This document shows positions 28,564 through 38,000 of a stretch of DNA of 64,000 bases, in pieces. The position numbers were made by a program, and so were the translations under genes. The stretch is from Streptomyces asoensis (GTDB lineage Bacteria; Actinomycetota; Actinomycetes; Streptomycetales; Streptomycetaceae), in the NCBI RefSeq assembly GCF_016860545.1, contig NZ_BNEB01000005.1, positions 1,674,001 through 1,738,000 of the forward strand, given 5' to 3'. Below the pieces are notes generated by a model. That model did no database searches. It was not told where the DNA came from and worked only from the letters and a program-made list of their open reading frames with translations. Positions within the stretch are counted from its first letter, which is position 1, and each line of letters starts with the position of its first letter.

Positions 28564-29769
28564 TCAAGCGAGCCGAAGGCGTTGGTCGGGGGCGTCTCGG
28601 CGGAGAGGGTCGGGGGACTCGTTGATGCGCATCAGCCAGTCGTAGGTGCGTACCTGGATGTGGGAGCGCCGGGCATGCAGTTCCCGGATTTCGGCGGCTG
28701 CGTCGTCGTAAGTCTCGCGGGCCATGATGATTAAGCCTGGGACTTCAGCCGTGATACCCGGCAGGCCCAGTCCGTCGGCGTCGCGCGCGGAGCGGGCGTA
28801 GTGCAGATTGGTGGACAGCCACCTGCGCCAGTCCTCGATCTGGTCGACCGCGTGCCGCAGGGTGGCCGTCGCCCGCCTATTGCCGGGGTTGGTCAGGCGA
28901 CTGACCGGGCTCTCCAGTTCGACCAGCGTCCACCGAACTCCGAGTGAGGTCTGACCGGCGATCATGAAGTCGGCCATGTAGTGGTTGCCGAGCTGGACCT
29001 GGGGCCGGATCCAGGTGTCGTGGGTGCCCACTACGGTGCCGGCCAGCAGCGCCGGGTGCTTCTCCAAGAGCCGCTGCATCGCGGCCTCTTCGTCCGCTGT
29101 CTCCAGTGCGTTGCGCAGTGCCTCGATCGCCGCCGGGGTCGCTGGAAAGTTGATCCGCCAGCGTTCCAGCTGCGCCTCCTGTGCTCGGGTAATTCGAGCC
29201 GGGTTGCTCTGAACCGCAGCGGCGTGTTCGCGGGCCAGATGGAGCTGATCGAGGTAGCCGTCCTCACCGGGGCGGGTGATGCGGGTGACCCGGTGTGGGG
29301 CAGTGCCGAGCCCGTGGCCGCCCCGGAAGTGCAGTCGGCCATTGGCGCCGATTGATGAGATCTCGCCGTGTATATCCGGCCCCTTGCGCCGGTCGCGAGC
29401 GGTAACAACGTCATCGACCGCAGGCTTTAGCCGACGCAGGGCGGCGGCGGACTCGCGGTCACGGGCGACGCGCAGCCAGGCGTTAAGCAGCTCCCGGCAT
29501 CCGAGCTTGTCCATTTCGGGAACCGCCAGGTCCGTGCGGTTCGCGAGATCGAGGAGGACCTCGTACTCGTCGTCGCCGAAGTCACCGGCGAGCGTGAGCG
29601 CCAGAGGCATTCGAAGCAGGACGCGCAGCTCGGCGGCAGCGACCAGCGCGGGTGTGGCCTGTCCTAGGGGCAAGGCCAAGGCGCGGGCGATGGTAATCTG
29701 CTCGGCCGTCGGCGCCTTGCACTTACGTTCAAGGCTCTCGGCCACGACCTGCCACCGTAGCTCTGGCAC
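28564..29769 (-). CDS. sduA: Shedu-family antiphage protein SduA (DUF4263)
   Basis: 401 residues from a GTG with a strong GGAGGGG ribosome site. The C-terminal half matches the Shedu nuclease domain: LEKHPALLAG (~235), a strand ending ADFMIAG (~267), WTLVELESPVSRL (~281-293) and the helix RHAVDQIEDWRRWLSTN. In the PD-(D/E)XK fold of Shedu, the D...ExK residues make the active site; here the third position reads ELES rather than ExK, so the Lys is displaced or replaced. The N-terminal 170 residues are helical and probably the variable sensing region. The gene stands alone, as Shedu does, between the ADH/Kup remnants and an IS element. The family is known to protect against phages; activity of this copy is inferred. 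Confidence 0.85.
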   Translation of the reverse strand: MPELRWQVVAESLERKCKAPTAEQITIARALALPLGQATPALVAAAELRVLLRMPLALTLAGDFGDDEYEVLLDLANRTDLAVPEMDKLGCRELLNAWLRVARDRESAAALRRLKPAVDDVVTARDRRKGPDIHGEISSIGANGRLHFRGGHGLGTAPHRVTRITRPGEDGYLDQLHLAREHAAAVQSNPARITRAQEAQLERWRINFPATPAAIEALRNALETADEEAAMQRLLEKHPALLAGTVVGTHDTWIRPQVQLGNHYMADFMIAGQTSLGVRWTLVELESPVSRLTNPGNRRATATLRHAVDQIEDWRRWLSTNLHYARSARDADGLGLPGITAEVPGLIIMARETYDDAAAEIRELHARRSHIQVRTYDWLMRINESPDPLRRDAPDQRLRLA

Positions 29770-29836
29770 TTCCCCTCCTTCTGAAACGACGCGCCCACCG
29801 TAGCCGCAAGCGGCGACGTGGTGTGGTGGTTCTTCG

Positions 29837-30713
29837 GTGAGCTTCTTCAGCGTTGCCGCTCCAGGGTGAGGACAGCTTTGGCGATTGACGTCATGCGGTT
29901 CGGGCTGCCGTGGGCTCTGCGGAAGATCCGCCAGGACTTAAGGCGGGCGACACCGCGTTCGACCGGTGCCCGTGCCGCGGGCAGGGCCCGGTTGACGGTC
30001 TTCTCGGTGCAGGTGAGTTCCTGCAGGGGCCTGCGTTTGATGCCCGTGGTCAGCCAGGGGCCACCGCCCTGGTAGGCAAGATCCGCCAGGATGGGGACGC
30101 CCTGGCGCTCGCAGATGTGGATGATCCGGTGGGTGCCGGCGGCGGTCAGGTCATGAGACCGGCCCGGCAGCGCGGGTGAGAGCCACAGCAACCGGCCGTC
30201 CGGATCGGTGACCACCTGCACGTTCAAACCGTGGCGCCGGTGTTTGTGGGATTAGCCGGCCCGGCCGTCGCCGACCCGGTCGCACTCGGCGAGGATGCCG
30301 TCGAGCAGGACGAAGTCGGGTTCGTGCTCGCGCAGCGTCTTCAACAGACCCGGTGCACGTTCGGCGAGCAGGTCGACGACCGCGCTGGTGTAGGCGTGGG
30401 CGGTGGACTCGCTGATCCCGAATCCAGCGGCGATCTTCGCGAGAGTGGTGTGTTCGTGCAGGTACACCAGTGCCACCATCGCGCGCTGGGACGGGCGGAG
30501 CTTGCAGCGTCGGTCGCCCTCACGGGTGACGATGAGCATGGTGACCCACTCCGCGAGTGCATGCAGAAGGTCGAGTGCGGCAGGATGGACGACCAACGAG
30601 GACCCTGAGCAGCGTGGTTGAGCCGTCAGGCACCTCGATCAACAGCCCGGGGGCCTCGCTCGTTGCGCTTCACGGCCCATCACTCGATCGGTGGCCAACT
30701 CGAAGAAGCTCAC
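29837..30713 (-). mobile_element. IS5-type insertion sequence with 12-bp terminal repeats
   Basis: The element is bounded by the inverted repeat GTGAGCTTCTTC (29837-29848) and GAAGAAGCTCAC (30702-30713), giving 877 bp, typical for a one-gene IS of this group. The transposase gene inside carries a nonsense codon. I could not see a clear target duplication at the edges. It sits directly downstream of the Shedu gene start. Confidence 0.8.
29847..30596 (-). pseudogene. IS5-family DDE transposase interrupted by a stop codon
   Basis: The frame encodes an N-terminal HTH_Tnp_4 domain (LAKIAAGFGISESTAHAYTS) and a DDE core: the first Asp in FVLLDGILAE, the second in LADLAYQGGG, and Glu in PVERGVARLK. 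A TAA at about 30252, between CDRVGDGRAG and SHKHRRHG, splits it in a single frame, so it is a simple nonsense mutation rather than a frameshift. The protein would otherwise be about 249 residues. Programmed readthrough is unlikely because no slippery run is present. Confidence 0.85.
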
Positions 30714-30747
30714 TGCCTGAACCCGCTCACTGGAGGAGTCTCGCCCC

Positions 30748-30960
30748 ATGGGCCAGGCCATCGTTCGCCACGCGCGCGCCACCTGCGTAGAGGTGTCCGC
30801 GTCCGGCGACGGCTTGCGTATCTGGGGCCGCGCTGACGTCCGGCAGGGACGGAAGATCCGGCGCCCCGACGGTACGGCCGTGGAGATCTACGGGACCGGC
30901 CGATACATCGGATGCCGGGGCGCCGCCATGGTAACGCTCCGTCAATCCTGGTGGATGTGT
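30748..30960 (+). pseudogene. Remnant of a phage/plasmid-type primase
   Basis: The + strand frame contains TCVEVSASGDGLRIWGRADV followed by RRPDGTAVEIYGTGRYIG. This matches the conserved EISPSGxGLHIWG...RR...EIYxxGRYI region of bifunctional primase/polymerase proteins found on actinomycete integrative plasmids and phages. Only about 50 codons remain. It shows that a plasmid or prophage once inserted here. Confidence 0.55.
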
Positions 30961-30966
30961 CCGCAG

Positions 30967-31161
30967 TCATTCGGGCTCTCGGCCTGTGGCGTCCAACTCC
31001 GGTTTGGGACTGCGAAGCTCCTGCTTGAGAGCGCGCACCGAGCGCACCGCCTTGGCCGCCTTGCGGCAAATGACCGGCACCTGATCCAGCGCGTGTCCCG
31101 CGATCCACGTTGCCCCGCTGAGAACGCCGACGATCGCGGCAGCCCACCTGACGGTTTCCAT
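30967..31161 (-). CDS. Small membrane-anchored protein of unknown function
   Basis: 64 residues from the ATG at 31161, chosen because GAGGG lies five bases upstream. Residues 3-22 (TVRWAAAIVGVLSGATWIAG) form one membrane segment, followed by a basic tail (ICRKAAKAVRSVRALKQELR). I do not recognise it. It could be a surviving phage or plasmid gene next to the primase remnant. Moderate confidence that it is real. Confidence 0.4.
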   Translation of the reverse strand: METVRWAAAIVGVLSGATWIAGHALDQVPVICRKAAKAVRSVRALKQELRSPKPELDATGREPE

Positions 31162-31587
31162 CCGGTCCCTCAACCCTTCTGTAGGGGTCGGACCGGGCAC
31201 GGGCGCTCGATCCGACCCATGCAAATACGCATGTCGTCGAACCGAGTTCGCCCCTGACGTGCAACGTCTTCCTTCAATGAAGGCGCGTCGCGGATCGAAA
31301 CTCGAAGTGGATCTCAATACTCAGTGAGCTAACAGTTCGATGACTGGCCGTCAGAACCCGCACCGATTACCGGGGAACTGTCCCGGACTGAGCACTCTCA
31401 GGATATCACCTAATAGGACTCCCTTAGCCTCGATCTTGCATGAGGGTCAGCTTGCTGTCGGGCCCTTTCTGCTCGTTCGGAGCGGAGATTTCTGCCTGGG
31501 CAGGTTGATGGCCCGGCTGTCCGTCGGGTGAGCGCCGGCTTCCAGGGCTCCGAGATGATGCTGCTGGTAGGGACGGGACACCGCTGG
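31162..31587. other. Gene-free stretch, probably outer end of the broken IS1380 element
   Basis: No convincing frame is present. The AT-richer region near 31385-31450 is unlike its surroundings and may be the 3' end of the IS1380 element whose transposase remnant begins at 31588. I could not pair a terminal repeat with the other end. Confidence 0.4.
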
Positions 31588-32400
31588 TCAGCCGGGGTTC
31601 GGGAGGGCATCGAGCCGGGCCAGGGCGCTGGTGATCACGTCGGTGAAGGGCCAGTGCTGTGCCAGGCGGAGGATGCGGTGGCGGCCAGTGGTGACGAGCT
31701 GCGCGGCGGCGGAGAACAGTCGCAGTCGTAGGCGGCGGGGTTCCCACCGGCGGGCGGCGCCGGTCAACGTGAGCGTGGGCGTCCAGGCGAGCAGTTCGAG
31801 GGCGAGCTGGACGATCTCCAGCCAGATCTGGTTCTGCGCGGCGTCATGCAGGGGCGGGTTGCGCAGGCCGGTGGCGTGGGCGGCGCGGATGCGGTCCTCG
31901 GCGCGGGCCCGCTGGCGGTGCCGCAGCTCCAAAGCGGCGATCGGAACATGCTTGGTGTTGGTGGCGAAGCAGGTCAGGCGCATGCTGTCGGCGTCGGTGA
32001 AACGCAACTGGGCACCGGGGTGCGGCCGTTCCTTGCGGACGACCAGCCGCATCCCTCTGGGCCAGCCGGTCAGGCAGTCGCCGTCGAGTTCGGCGACCCA
32101 GGCGCCGTCGCGGATGTCGTCATCGGGTTCGACGACGCATCACCGGCCAACTTCCAGATGTGTTCGCGCACTTCGGCCCGGGCCATGCGAAGCGCGGCCA
32201 GAACCCGCTGCCCTCCTGCGGCCAGTCGACGGATCAGGCGGGAGGCCGTCGGGTCGGAGGCCACCGGCCCGAACACGGCCGGCTACATCCGCAGCATGCC
32301 CACATCGGCGAGGCAGTCCCCGCCCAGCCCGACCGCGAGAGCGACGTCCAAGAGGACCTTCCCAGGGTCGTGGACGGTCCGGTGCTTGCGCCACGGGGTC
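31588..32400 (-). pseudogene. IS1380-family transposase pseudogene
   Basis: Reading leftward, HRTVHDPGKVLLDVALAVGL and GGDCLADVGMLRM are followed by an in-frame TAG, then PAVFGPVASDPTASRLIRRL and ARAEVREHIWKLAGDAS. Much of the DDE core is then missing, and the C-terminus resumes as RLVVRKERPHPGAQLRFTDA through VITSALARLDALPNPG. The order and motifs are those of IS1380 transposases. A nonsense codon, an internal deletion and the loss of the N-terminal 60 residues make it non-functional. Its left end abuts the operator of the PIWI-RE operon. Confidence 0.85.
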
Positions 32401-32435
32401 CGCAACCACCTTGGCCGGGATCGAGATCCGCACCC

Positions 32436-32460
32436 TGAACAGTTGCAGTGAACTGTTCAC
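32436..32460. promoter_or_regulatory. Palindromic operator before the PIWI-RE regulator
   Basis: TGAACAGTT (32436-32444), six bases, AACTGTTCA (32451-32459): a perfect 9-bp inverted repeat. Within it GTGAAC-T-GTTCAC (32448-32460) is a second perfect palindrome. It ends 17 bp before the ATG of the HTH gene, a position where binding would block translation or transcription start. Inferred to be the autoregulatory site of that HTH protein. Confidence 0.65.
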
Positions 32461-32477
32461 TACGTTTTGCTTCCGGT

Positions 32478-33704
32478 ATGGCACAGTCCCTCCGTCCCCA
32501 GGCCCTGCAACGCCAACGACTGTTCAGAGGCATGAGCGTGGAACAGCTCGCCGAGGCTGTAGGGGTTACGCCACGTGCTGTACGCCACTGGGAAGCGGGA
32601 ACACGGACTGTTGGTGACCGATCTTTCGGCCGATTGCTAGAGGTTCTGCGATGTGGCGCGCAGGATCTGACAGGGCGCGAACCGGGTACTGAGAGCCTGG
32701 CCGACTTGCGTCGTGATGCTGGCTTGAGCACGGAAGAGGCCGCCTCAGCTCTACGACGCAAGCGTGGTGCACACGGTCTGCATATCAGCGCTGAGAAGAT
32801 CCGCGATCTTGAACGCGGCAGACGTGTGCGCGGCTGGATGTGGGGATCTCCCGAGACCCTGGGGAGAGTGGCGCACATGATCGCCCAGGTCTATAGAGTC
32901 CCCGACCGGGTGGTGATGGATGCCTGGCGCCGCAGCCGCCCGGAGGACCCTCTCCCAGTGCTTCCCGTCCGACGTCCCCGTCAGCCTTCCGAGGAGTCGA
33001 TGGCTGTATGGAGGGCCCTCAACGAGCGGCAACGTACCTACCTGAGGTGCATCTTCCGTCACGACCAGGAGGTAGAGGAAGAACAGCGGCAGGCCCGCTT
33101 GGTGGGAGCGGAACAGCGACCGGCAGCCGAATGGCGGCGCATGACGTTGGCGGTCTCCGCCTCGTCTGATGTAGTCGGGTACACCCGCATTCAGGAGGGG
33201 CTGCGCGCAGCGGGGGTACATGACCCAGGAGCTGGATCGTCGGTGGCCGCTTTGGAGCGGCGTGGCCTGATCGTCGTGTACCGGGACCGGCTGTATGTCG
33301 ACGGTCTGGGGGATATCCCCCGTACCCGGGTGGAGATGACCCGGCACGGGCGAGCGGTGGCCCGTGCGGCCCTCGGGGCTCCCCGGGAAGCAGGACCACC
33401 TGCGCCGCTGCTGTCGTTGTGGCTCTGGAAGATCATGGTCCGGGTCGCGCGCGCCGGAGCGCAGGGGGTGGACGGCAGCCTCGCCGGGCGTGGGCCGCAT
33501 TACCTGGCGGTGGGGCAAAGCCCTGATGGACGGACCCCGAGTCGGGGCTTCATCGTGTTGCGGCACCCCGACGGAGTGACTCACGGACCGTACCGGTGGT
33601 TCCTCACCGACTCCGGGCGAAGCCACATCGCCGACCACCTCGACGCCTACCGCGGCCTGTATCCCAGCATCGACACCGAGGGCCTCGACGAGAGCTCTGG
33701 CTGA
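32478..33704 (+). CDS. XRE-type HTH regulator of the PIWI-RE operon
   Basis: 408 residues from the ATG at 32478. Residues 8-60 form an XRE helix-turn-helix (FRGMSVEQLAEAVGVTPRAV then RHWEAGTRTV). A second HTH-like region follows (SLADLRRDAGLSTEEAASAL), so the protein may carry two DNA-binding units. The middle has Arg/Glu-rich helices and residues ~215-290 look like a winged helix (VVGYTRIQEGLRAAG...SSVAALERRGLIVVYRDRLY). No metal or ligand domain was recognised. It precedes the REase gene by 59 bp on the same strand and has a palindrome just upstream, pointing to autoregulation of the operon. Confidence 0.75.
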   Translation: MAQSLRPQALQRQRLFRGMSVEQLAEAVGVTPRAVRHWEAGTRTVGDRSFGRLLEVLRCGAQDLTGREPGTESLADLRRDAGLSTEEAASALRRKRGAHGLHISAEKIRDLERGRRVRGWMWGSPETLGRVAHMIAQVYRVPDRVVMDAWRRSRPEDPLPVLPVRRPRQPSEESMAVWRALNERQRTYLRCIFRHDQEVEEEQRQARLVGAEQRPAAEWRRMTLAVSASSDVVGYTRIQEGLRAAGVHDPGAGSSVAALERRGLIVVYRDRLYVDGLGDIPRTRVEMTRHGRAVARAALGAPREAGPPAPLLSLWLWKIMVRVARAGAQGVDGSLAGRGPHYLAVGQSPDGRTPSRGFIVLRHPDGVTHGPYRWFLTDSGRSHIADHLDAYRGLYPSIDTEGLDESSG

Positions 33705-33763
33705 ACTCCCCTCGGGATTCCCAGGGCCCATTGTCAGTGGCCTGCCGTATGGTCCGGCACGTG

Positions 33764-35014
33764 ATGCAAGCTGACGACACAACGGACATTCAGCAGACTC
33801 ACGCACTGCTGGAAATCGTCAAGGCGTTCGCCGTGTGCGAGCACGCGATGGTCGGCGAGGGACTAGACGGGCCGAGACGCCTGGACCGCCTCATGGAGGC
33901 CCACGGCATCCTGATGGCGGCATGCGGCCCGGGGCACCTGATCCTGTTCGACGAACTGATGGGCAGGCTCACTGGCGACCGGGCTGGCTCCCTGGAAGGG
34001 CTGCTGCCCGACTGGATCGACAGCGAGGCTCTCGCTGGCGTGCGGCTCATGGACAGCGAGGGCGTTGCCACGGAGGACGGGTTCGACTTCCGGCACGAAG
34101 CCCAGCGCGTCCTGCGGGCCGCGCAGAAGGTCGGGAAGTTCACCGGGCAGGTAACGAAACCGAAGCTGGATGACGAGTACAGCCAGGAAGCCGTCTTCAG
34201 CGCGATCAAGGGCTCCTTCTACCAGAGGCACCGCACCACTCTGGTTGAGAACCCGACGGTGCCGACGGGCAGTCTCACGGAGCTCAAGCTGCCCTCCCGG
34301 GCGAACGACTTCTACAAGCCGATCGCCCAGTACGCGCAGTTCAACGGCTGGTGGTGGCCCTGCCCCGCCTGCAAGTGGCCGATGAAGGTGACAGCTGCCC
34401 GCACCGGCGCGCGCACAAGGGGAAGGGTGCGGTGTCTGTACCCCTGGCACGAGGAGACGGGCGCGTCGTACGAGTTCGTCGTGACCGCCCGGAAGAAGTC
34501 GGCCCCCGAACTGAGTCCGACGTTCGAATGCCGGGTCCCTGCCGGCCGGTTCGCACGCCTATGGACCGGGGCCGTACCGCACGTGCCGCAGGCCAAGCCG
34601 GCCGCAGAGTACATGGCGCTGGTACGGCCGGTGTGGCGCTACACCGTCATCCCTGGCCTACCCGAACTGGCCCTGCACCGAGCCGCCGCGGCGGCCCTGG
34701 AGGGAACCGCCTGGACATCACATCTGTGGCCCAACGGGGACCAGTGTGACCTGTGGATCACCCACGAAGGAAGCGAACAGCCGCACTTTCCTGCTGACTT
34801 CAAGGACTACACCTGGCCGAATCACCTGGTCGGCAAACTTCATATGGACGGCGGCGATAAGGGCGGCGCCGAGTACCTGGTAGTGCCCGACCATCGCCAG
34901 GACCAGGTGGCCCAGCTCCACGCGGTGTGCCGCACATACAGGATGAAGGCGGCGATGACCGCGACGGACTACCTCGAGATGGTCATCACGCAGATCAAGG
35001 AGGGCAAGGCGTGA
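33764..35014 (+). CDS. PIWI-RE-associated restriction-endonuclease-fold protein
   Basis: About 416 residues; the ATG at 33764 (or GTG at 33761) opens MQADDTTDIQQTHALLEIVK. A zinc-binding pair CPACKWPM near residue 201, with a later VRCLYPWH, forms a ribbon. The C-terminal part has the nuclease pattern CDLW...HFPADFKDYTWP (~321-350), where D...DxK are the likely metal ligands of a PD-(D/E)XK fold. This is the REase that accompanies PIWI-RE proteins in the three-gene modules described by Burroughs, Iyer and Aravind. The stop overlaps the helicase start (GTGA), indicating translational coupling. Confidence 0.8.
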   Translation: MQADDTTDIQQTHALLEIVKAFAVCEHAMVGEGLDGPRRLDRLMEAHGILMAACGPGHLILFDELMGRLTGDRAGSLEGLLPDWIDSEALAGVRLMDSEGVATEDGFDFRHEAQRVLRAAQKVGKFTGQVTKPKLDDEYSQEAVFSAIKGSFYQRHRTTLVENPTVPTGSLTELKLPSRANDFYKPIAQYAQFNGWWWPCPACKWPMKVTAARTGARTRGRVRCLYPWHEETGASYEFVVTARKKSAPELSPTFECRVPAGRFARLWTGAVPHVPQAKPAAEYMALVRPVWRYTVIPGLPELALHRAAAAALEGTAWTSHLWPNGDQCDLWITHEGSEQPHFPADFKDYTWPNHLVGKLHMDGGDKGGAEYLVVPDHRQDQVAQLHAVCRTYRMKAAMTATDYLEMVITQIKEGKA

Positions 35015-38000
35015 GCGGGGAGATGACGGGTAAGGAAGCCGGCCTGGCTGGAGCACTCGCTCTGGCCGCGCACTACTTTCCCCGCAAGGACGACGAGGGG
35101 CGCATCCTGGCCGGCTTCGAAGAAGCCACGTTCTTCGCCCACCGCAAGCCGCATGCATGGTCGGAGTGGGCGAGCTTGCCAGTGGCCGAGCGGAACCTGA
35201 TCCGTCAGGTGATGGCCTTGATGGCTCCCGAATGGACGGATGCGAAGAAACTCAGGGCCGCCGTCCTCGCGCTCCTAGGCACCCTGGCCCCCGATCCCGA
35301 CCTCGCGGACAGGTCGGGAGGTTCGCTGCGGCTGCCGGCCGGAGACCCACAGCTGGCCGAGGCGGTGATCCCCAGGGTGGGAGGGGATTTCCTCGGATAC
35401 GCACAACGCGTCACCGGGCCGTTCTTCACCTTCGGCAAGCGCCCCAAGGCACAGGCGTTCGCGGGCCCAGGAACCCTCAAGACGAGGACGGCCTACCTGG
35501 GCCAAGAGCACGGCACGACCAGTAGAGAGATCCATATCCAGGCGACTCCCGGCTTCCTTGAAGCGCCCGGCCACGAGGTGCTCCCGCAGGTGCACACCCG
35601 CCCGCAGCGCGACCGGGTCGCGCCGACAGTGAACCAACTCCTGGATGTCGCCAAGATCCTTAGCGGCCAGGACAAGAGCGTCGCCTACCTGCACAAGGTG
35701 CTCAAGCGCTTCTTCAAGGCAATGAAGACGACCGACGGCGAGCTGACCGAACTGGACCTGACGTCCGGAGACCTGCAGGTCCTCAACGCCCCCACGGGAA
35801 GCGGCAAAACGGTACTCGTACGGGTCATGGCGTCCTGGGCAGCGCTCAACGACCGGCGAATCGCCCTCGCCGTCACCGATGTCCGCGCCACCCTGGACAT
35901 GGCCTGGGACATCAACAACGACCTGGCCTATCTGCACAAGAACAAGCACCTAGCCGAGCCCGCTCACTGCACTCCGCTGATGTCCCCATCGAGCATGCAC
36001 CGGCGGGCCATGGACTACGCCGCCCTGGGTACCTCCACCCAGATCGACGAATGGGACCGGCGCGCCAGGACCGACATCGCGCTGCTGTCGGGCGGCTGCG
36101 CGCAGCGGGCGTTGATGGACCCGCCCACCCTGTATCCGTACGGGGAGGAGAACTGCACCTCGCTGACCTCTCCGGCCACCGGCTCCACCCGGCTCACCTG
36201 CTCCTTCGCCCCGGTGTGCGGCAAGTTCCAGCAGTTCTACCGGGCCACCGACGCGGCCGTGATCGTCACCAACCACGCCAACCTCCTGGAAGGCCGCACA
36301 CGCATCGGTGTCGTCCTGGACGGGCAGGAGTTCCGCGGCAAGGCACGTGGCACCAGGGGCATGAGCGTGCTGGAGATGACGCTGCGCGCCTGCGATGCGC
36401 TGGTGATCGATGAGATCGATGCCTTCCAGACGGCCGCCATCAGCCGCTGTACCTCGGAGCTCACTCTGGCTTCCCGGAAACGGACGACCGCGTTGCGGGA
36501 GATCGACTCGGACGCCAGGAACCTGCCCGTCGTCCATGAGATGGCCCTTGCAGCGCCGGTCAGCCACGCGCGGCTCATGGCCGAGATGCTGCTGCTGTGG
36601 CTCTGCTCAGGCAGCGGGCTCAGGTTGAACCCGGGCAACGAGGCGGACAGCCCTGACGGGGCCAGCCGCGACAACACCGGCTGGCGCCTGGCCCGCTCGA
36701 GGGACCGTGAAATCCTTCAGCTCCTGTTCCCCCACCAGACCGCGGCCGACGACGTTCCGCCCGAGCTGTTCGCCTTCCTCGACGAGATCATGCCCGCCCG
36801 CTGGTACGCGGCCGGACCGGATGAGGAGGCCAAACTTCCCGACGGAGCCGACTGGGACGCCATCCAAACAGCCCTGACGATCCTCACCGCGCAGCGCGGC
36901 CAGGACCACCTCACCGACACTCGCGACGCGATGCGCACGCTCCTGCGTGAGCTCGTGCCCGATGCGCATCAGCAGGCCGCCGTGGTGAACCTGTTGATCA
37001 CCCGCACCGTGCTACGGGAACTCGACAGCGCGCTGGACGAGCTGCGCATGCAGGCCCAGACCCTGCGCTATCTCGACCTGGGATCGGTCCGCAAGATCCT
37101 TGAAAGCATGCGCAGCAGCACGGTCGCCACCCTCTACCCCCTGGCCATGCTGGGCCGCTCCATCCACGGCTACCAGGTCAAGGGCATGGACAAAAAGGAG
37201 CAGGAAGCGGAACTCCTGTCACGTTCTTTCGGCGGCGATCCGCACACCTTCGTCAGCGAACTCGGCGGCCTCACCGCCCTGCTGGCGGCCGGCGTGCAGC
37301 GCCCCGTCATGGGCCTGTCCGCCACCGCCTACCTACCACAGGCCGTACAGGAACACATCCATGCCCCGGTCCGCTGGTGGCTCCCCGACACCCGTCCGGA
37401 GTCCATCGTCACCCTCGCCACGCCTGTACGGGGCAGCAGCGGGGATGCCATGAGGATCGGGGGTCTCCCGCCAGAGCTGAAGCCCAACGCACTGCGCGAT
37501 CTCGGCCGGGGCCTGTACGAGCAGCAGCTCGCCAAGCGCCTGGCCCGCCTGGAGAAGCACGAACCGGAACGGGCCCGCGTCATCCTCGCCGTCAACTCCT
37601 ATGAGCAGGCCGCCTACCTCGCCTCCGGGGTGGCACAGGCCGACGGGCTGAACCACCGGATCTGCCTGCTGGTGAAGAAGCCGGAGAAACAGAACTACGA
37701 GGAGCACCTACCTGCCCACGTGGACCGGATGGTCCGCGAAGAGCTCAAGGAGTTCCCCGACCGCGGAGAGATCCTTATCGCCCCCCTCGCCGTCATCGGC
37801 CGGGGCCTGAACATCGTCGTCGGAACGCGCTCGGCAGTCCGCGACATCTATCTGTGCGTCCGGCCTGTCCTGAGCATCGAGGACACCGACTGGCTGCACG
37901 CAAGCGTCAACGCCGCCGGTTACAACACCCTTCCCGCCGACGGCAGCGACGAGCCCTTGGCCGTCCTGCGCGCAGCAGGCGAAGCCTCCTGGAAGCAACT

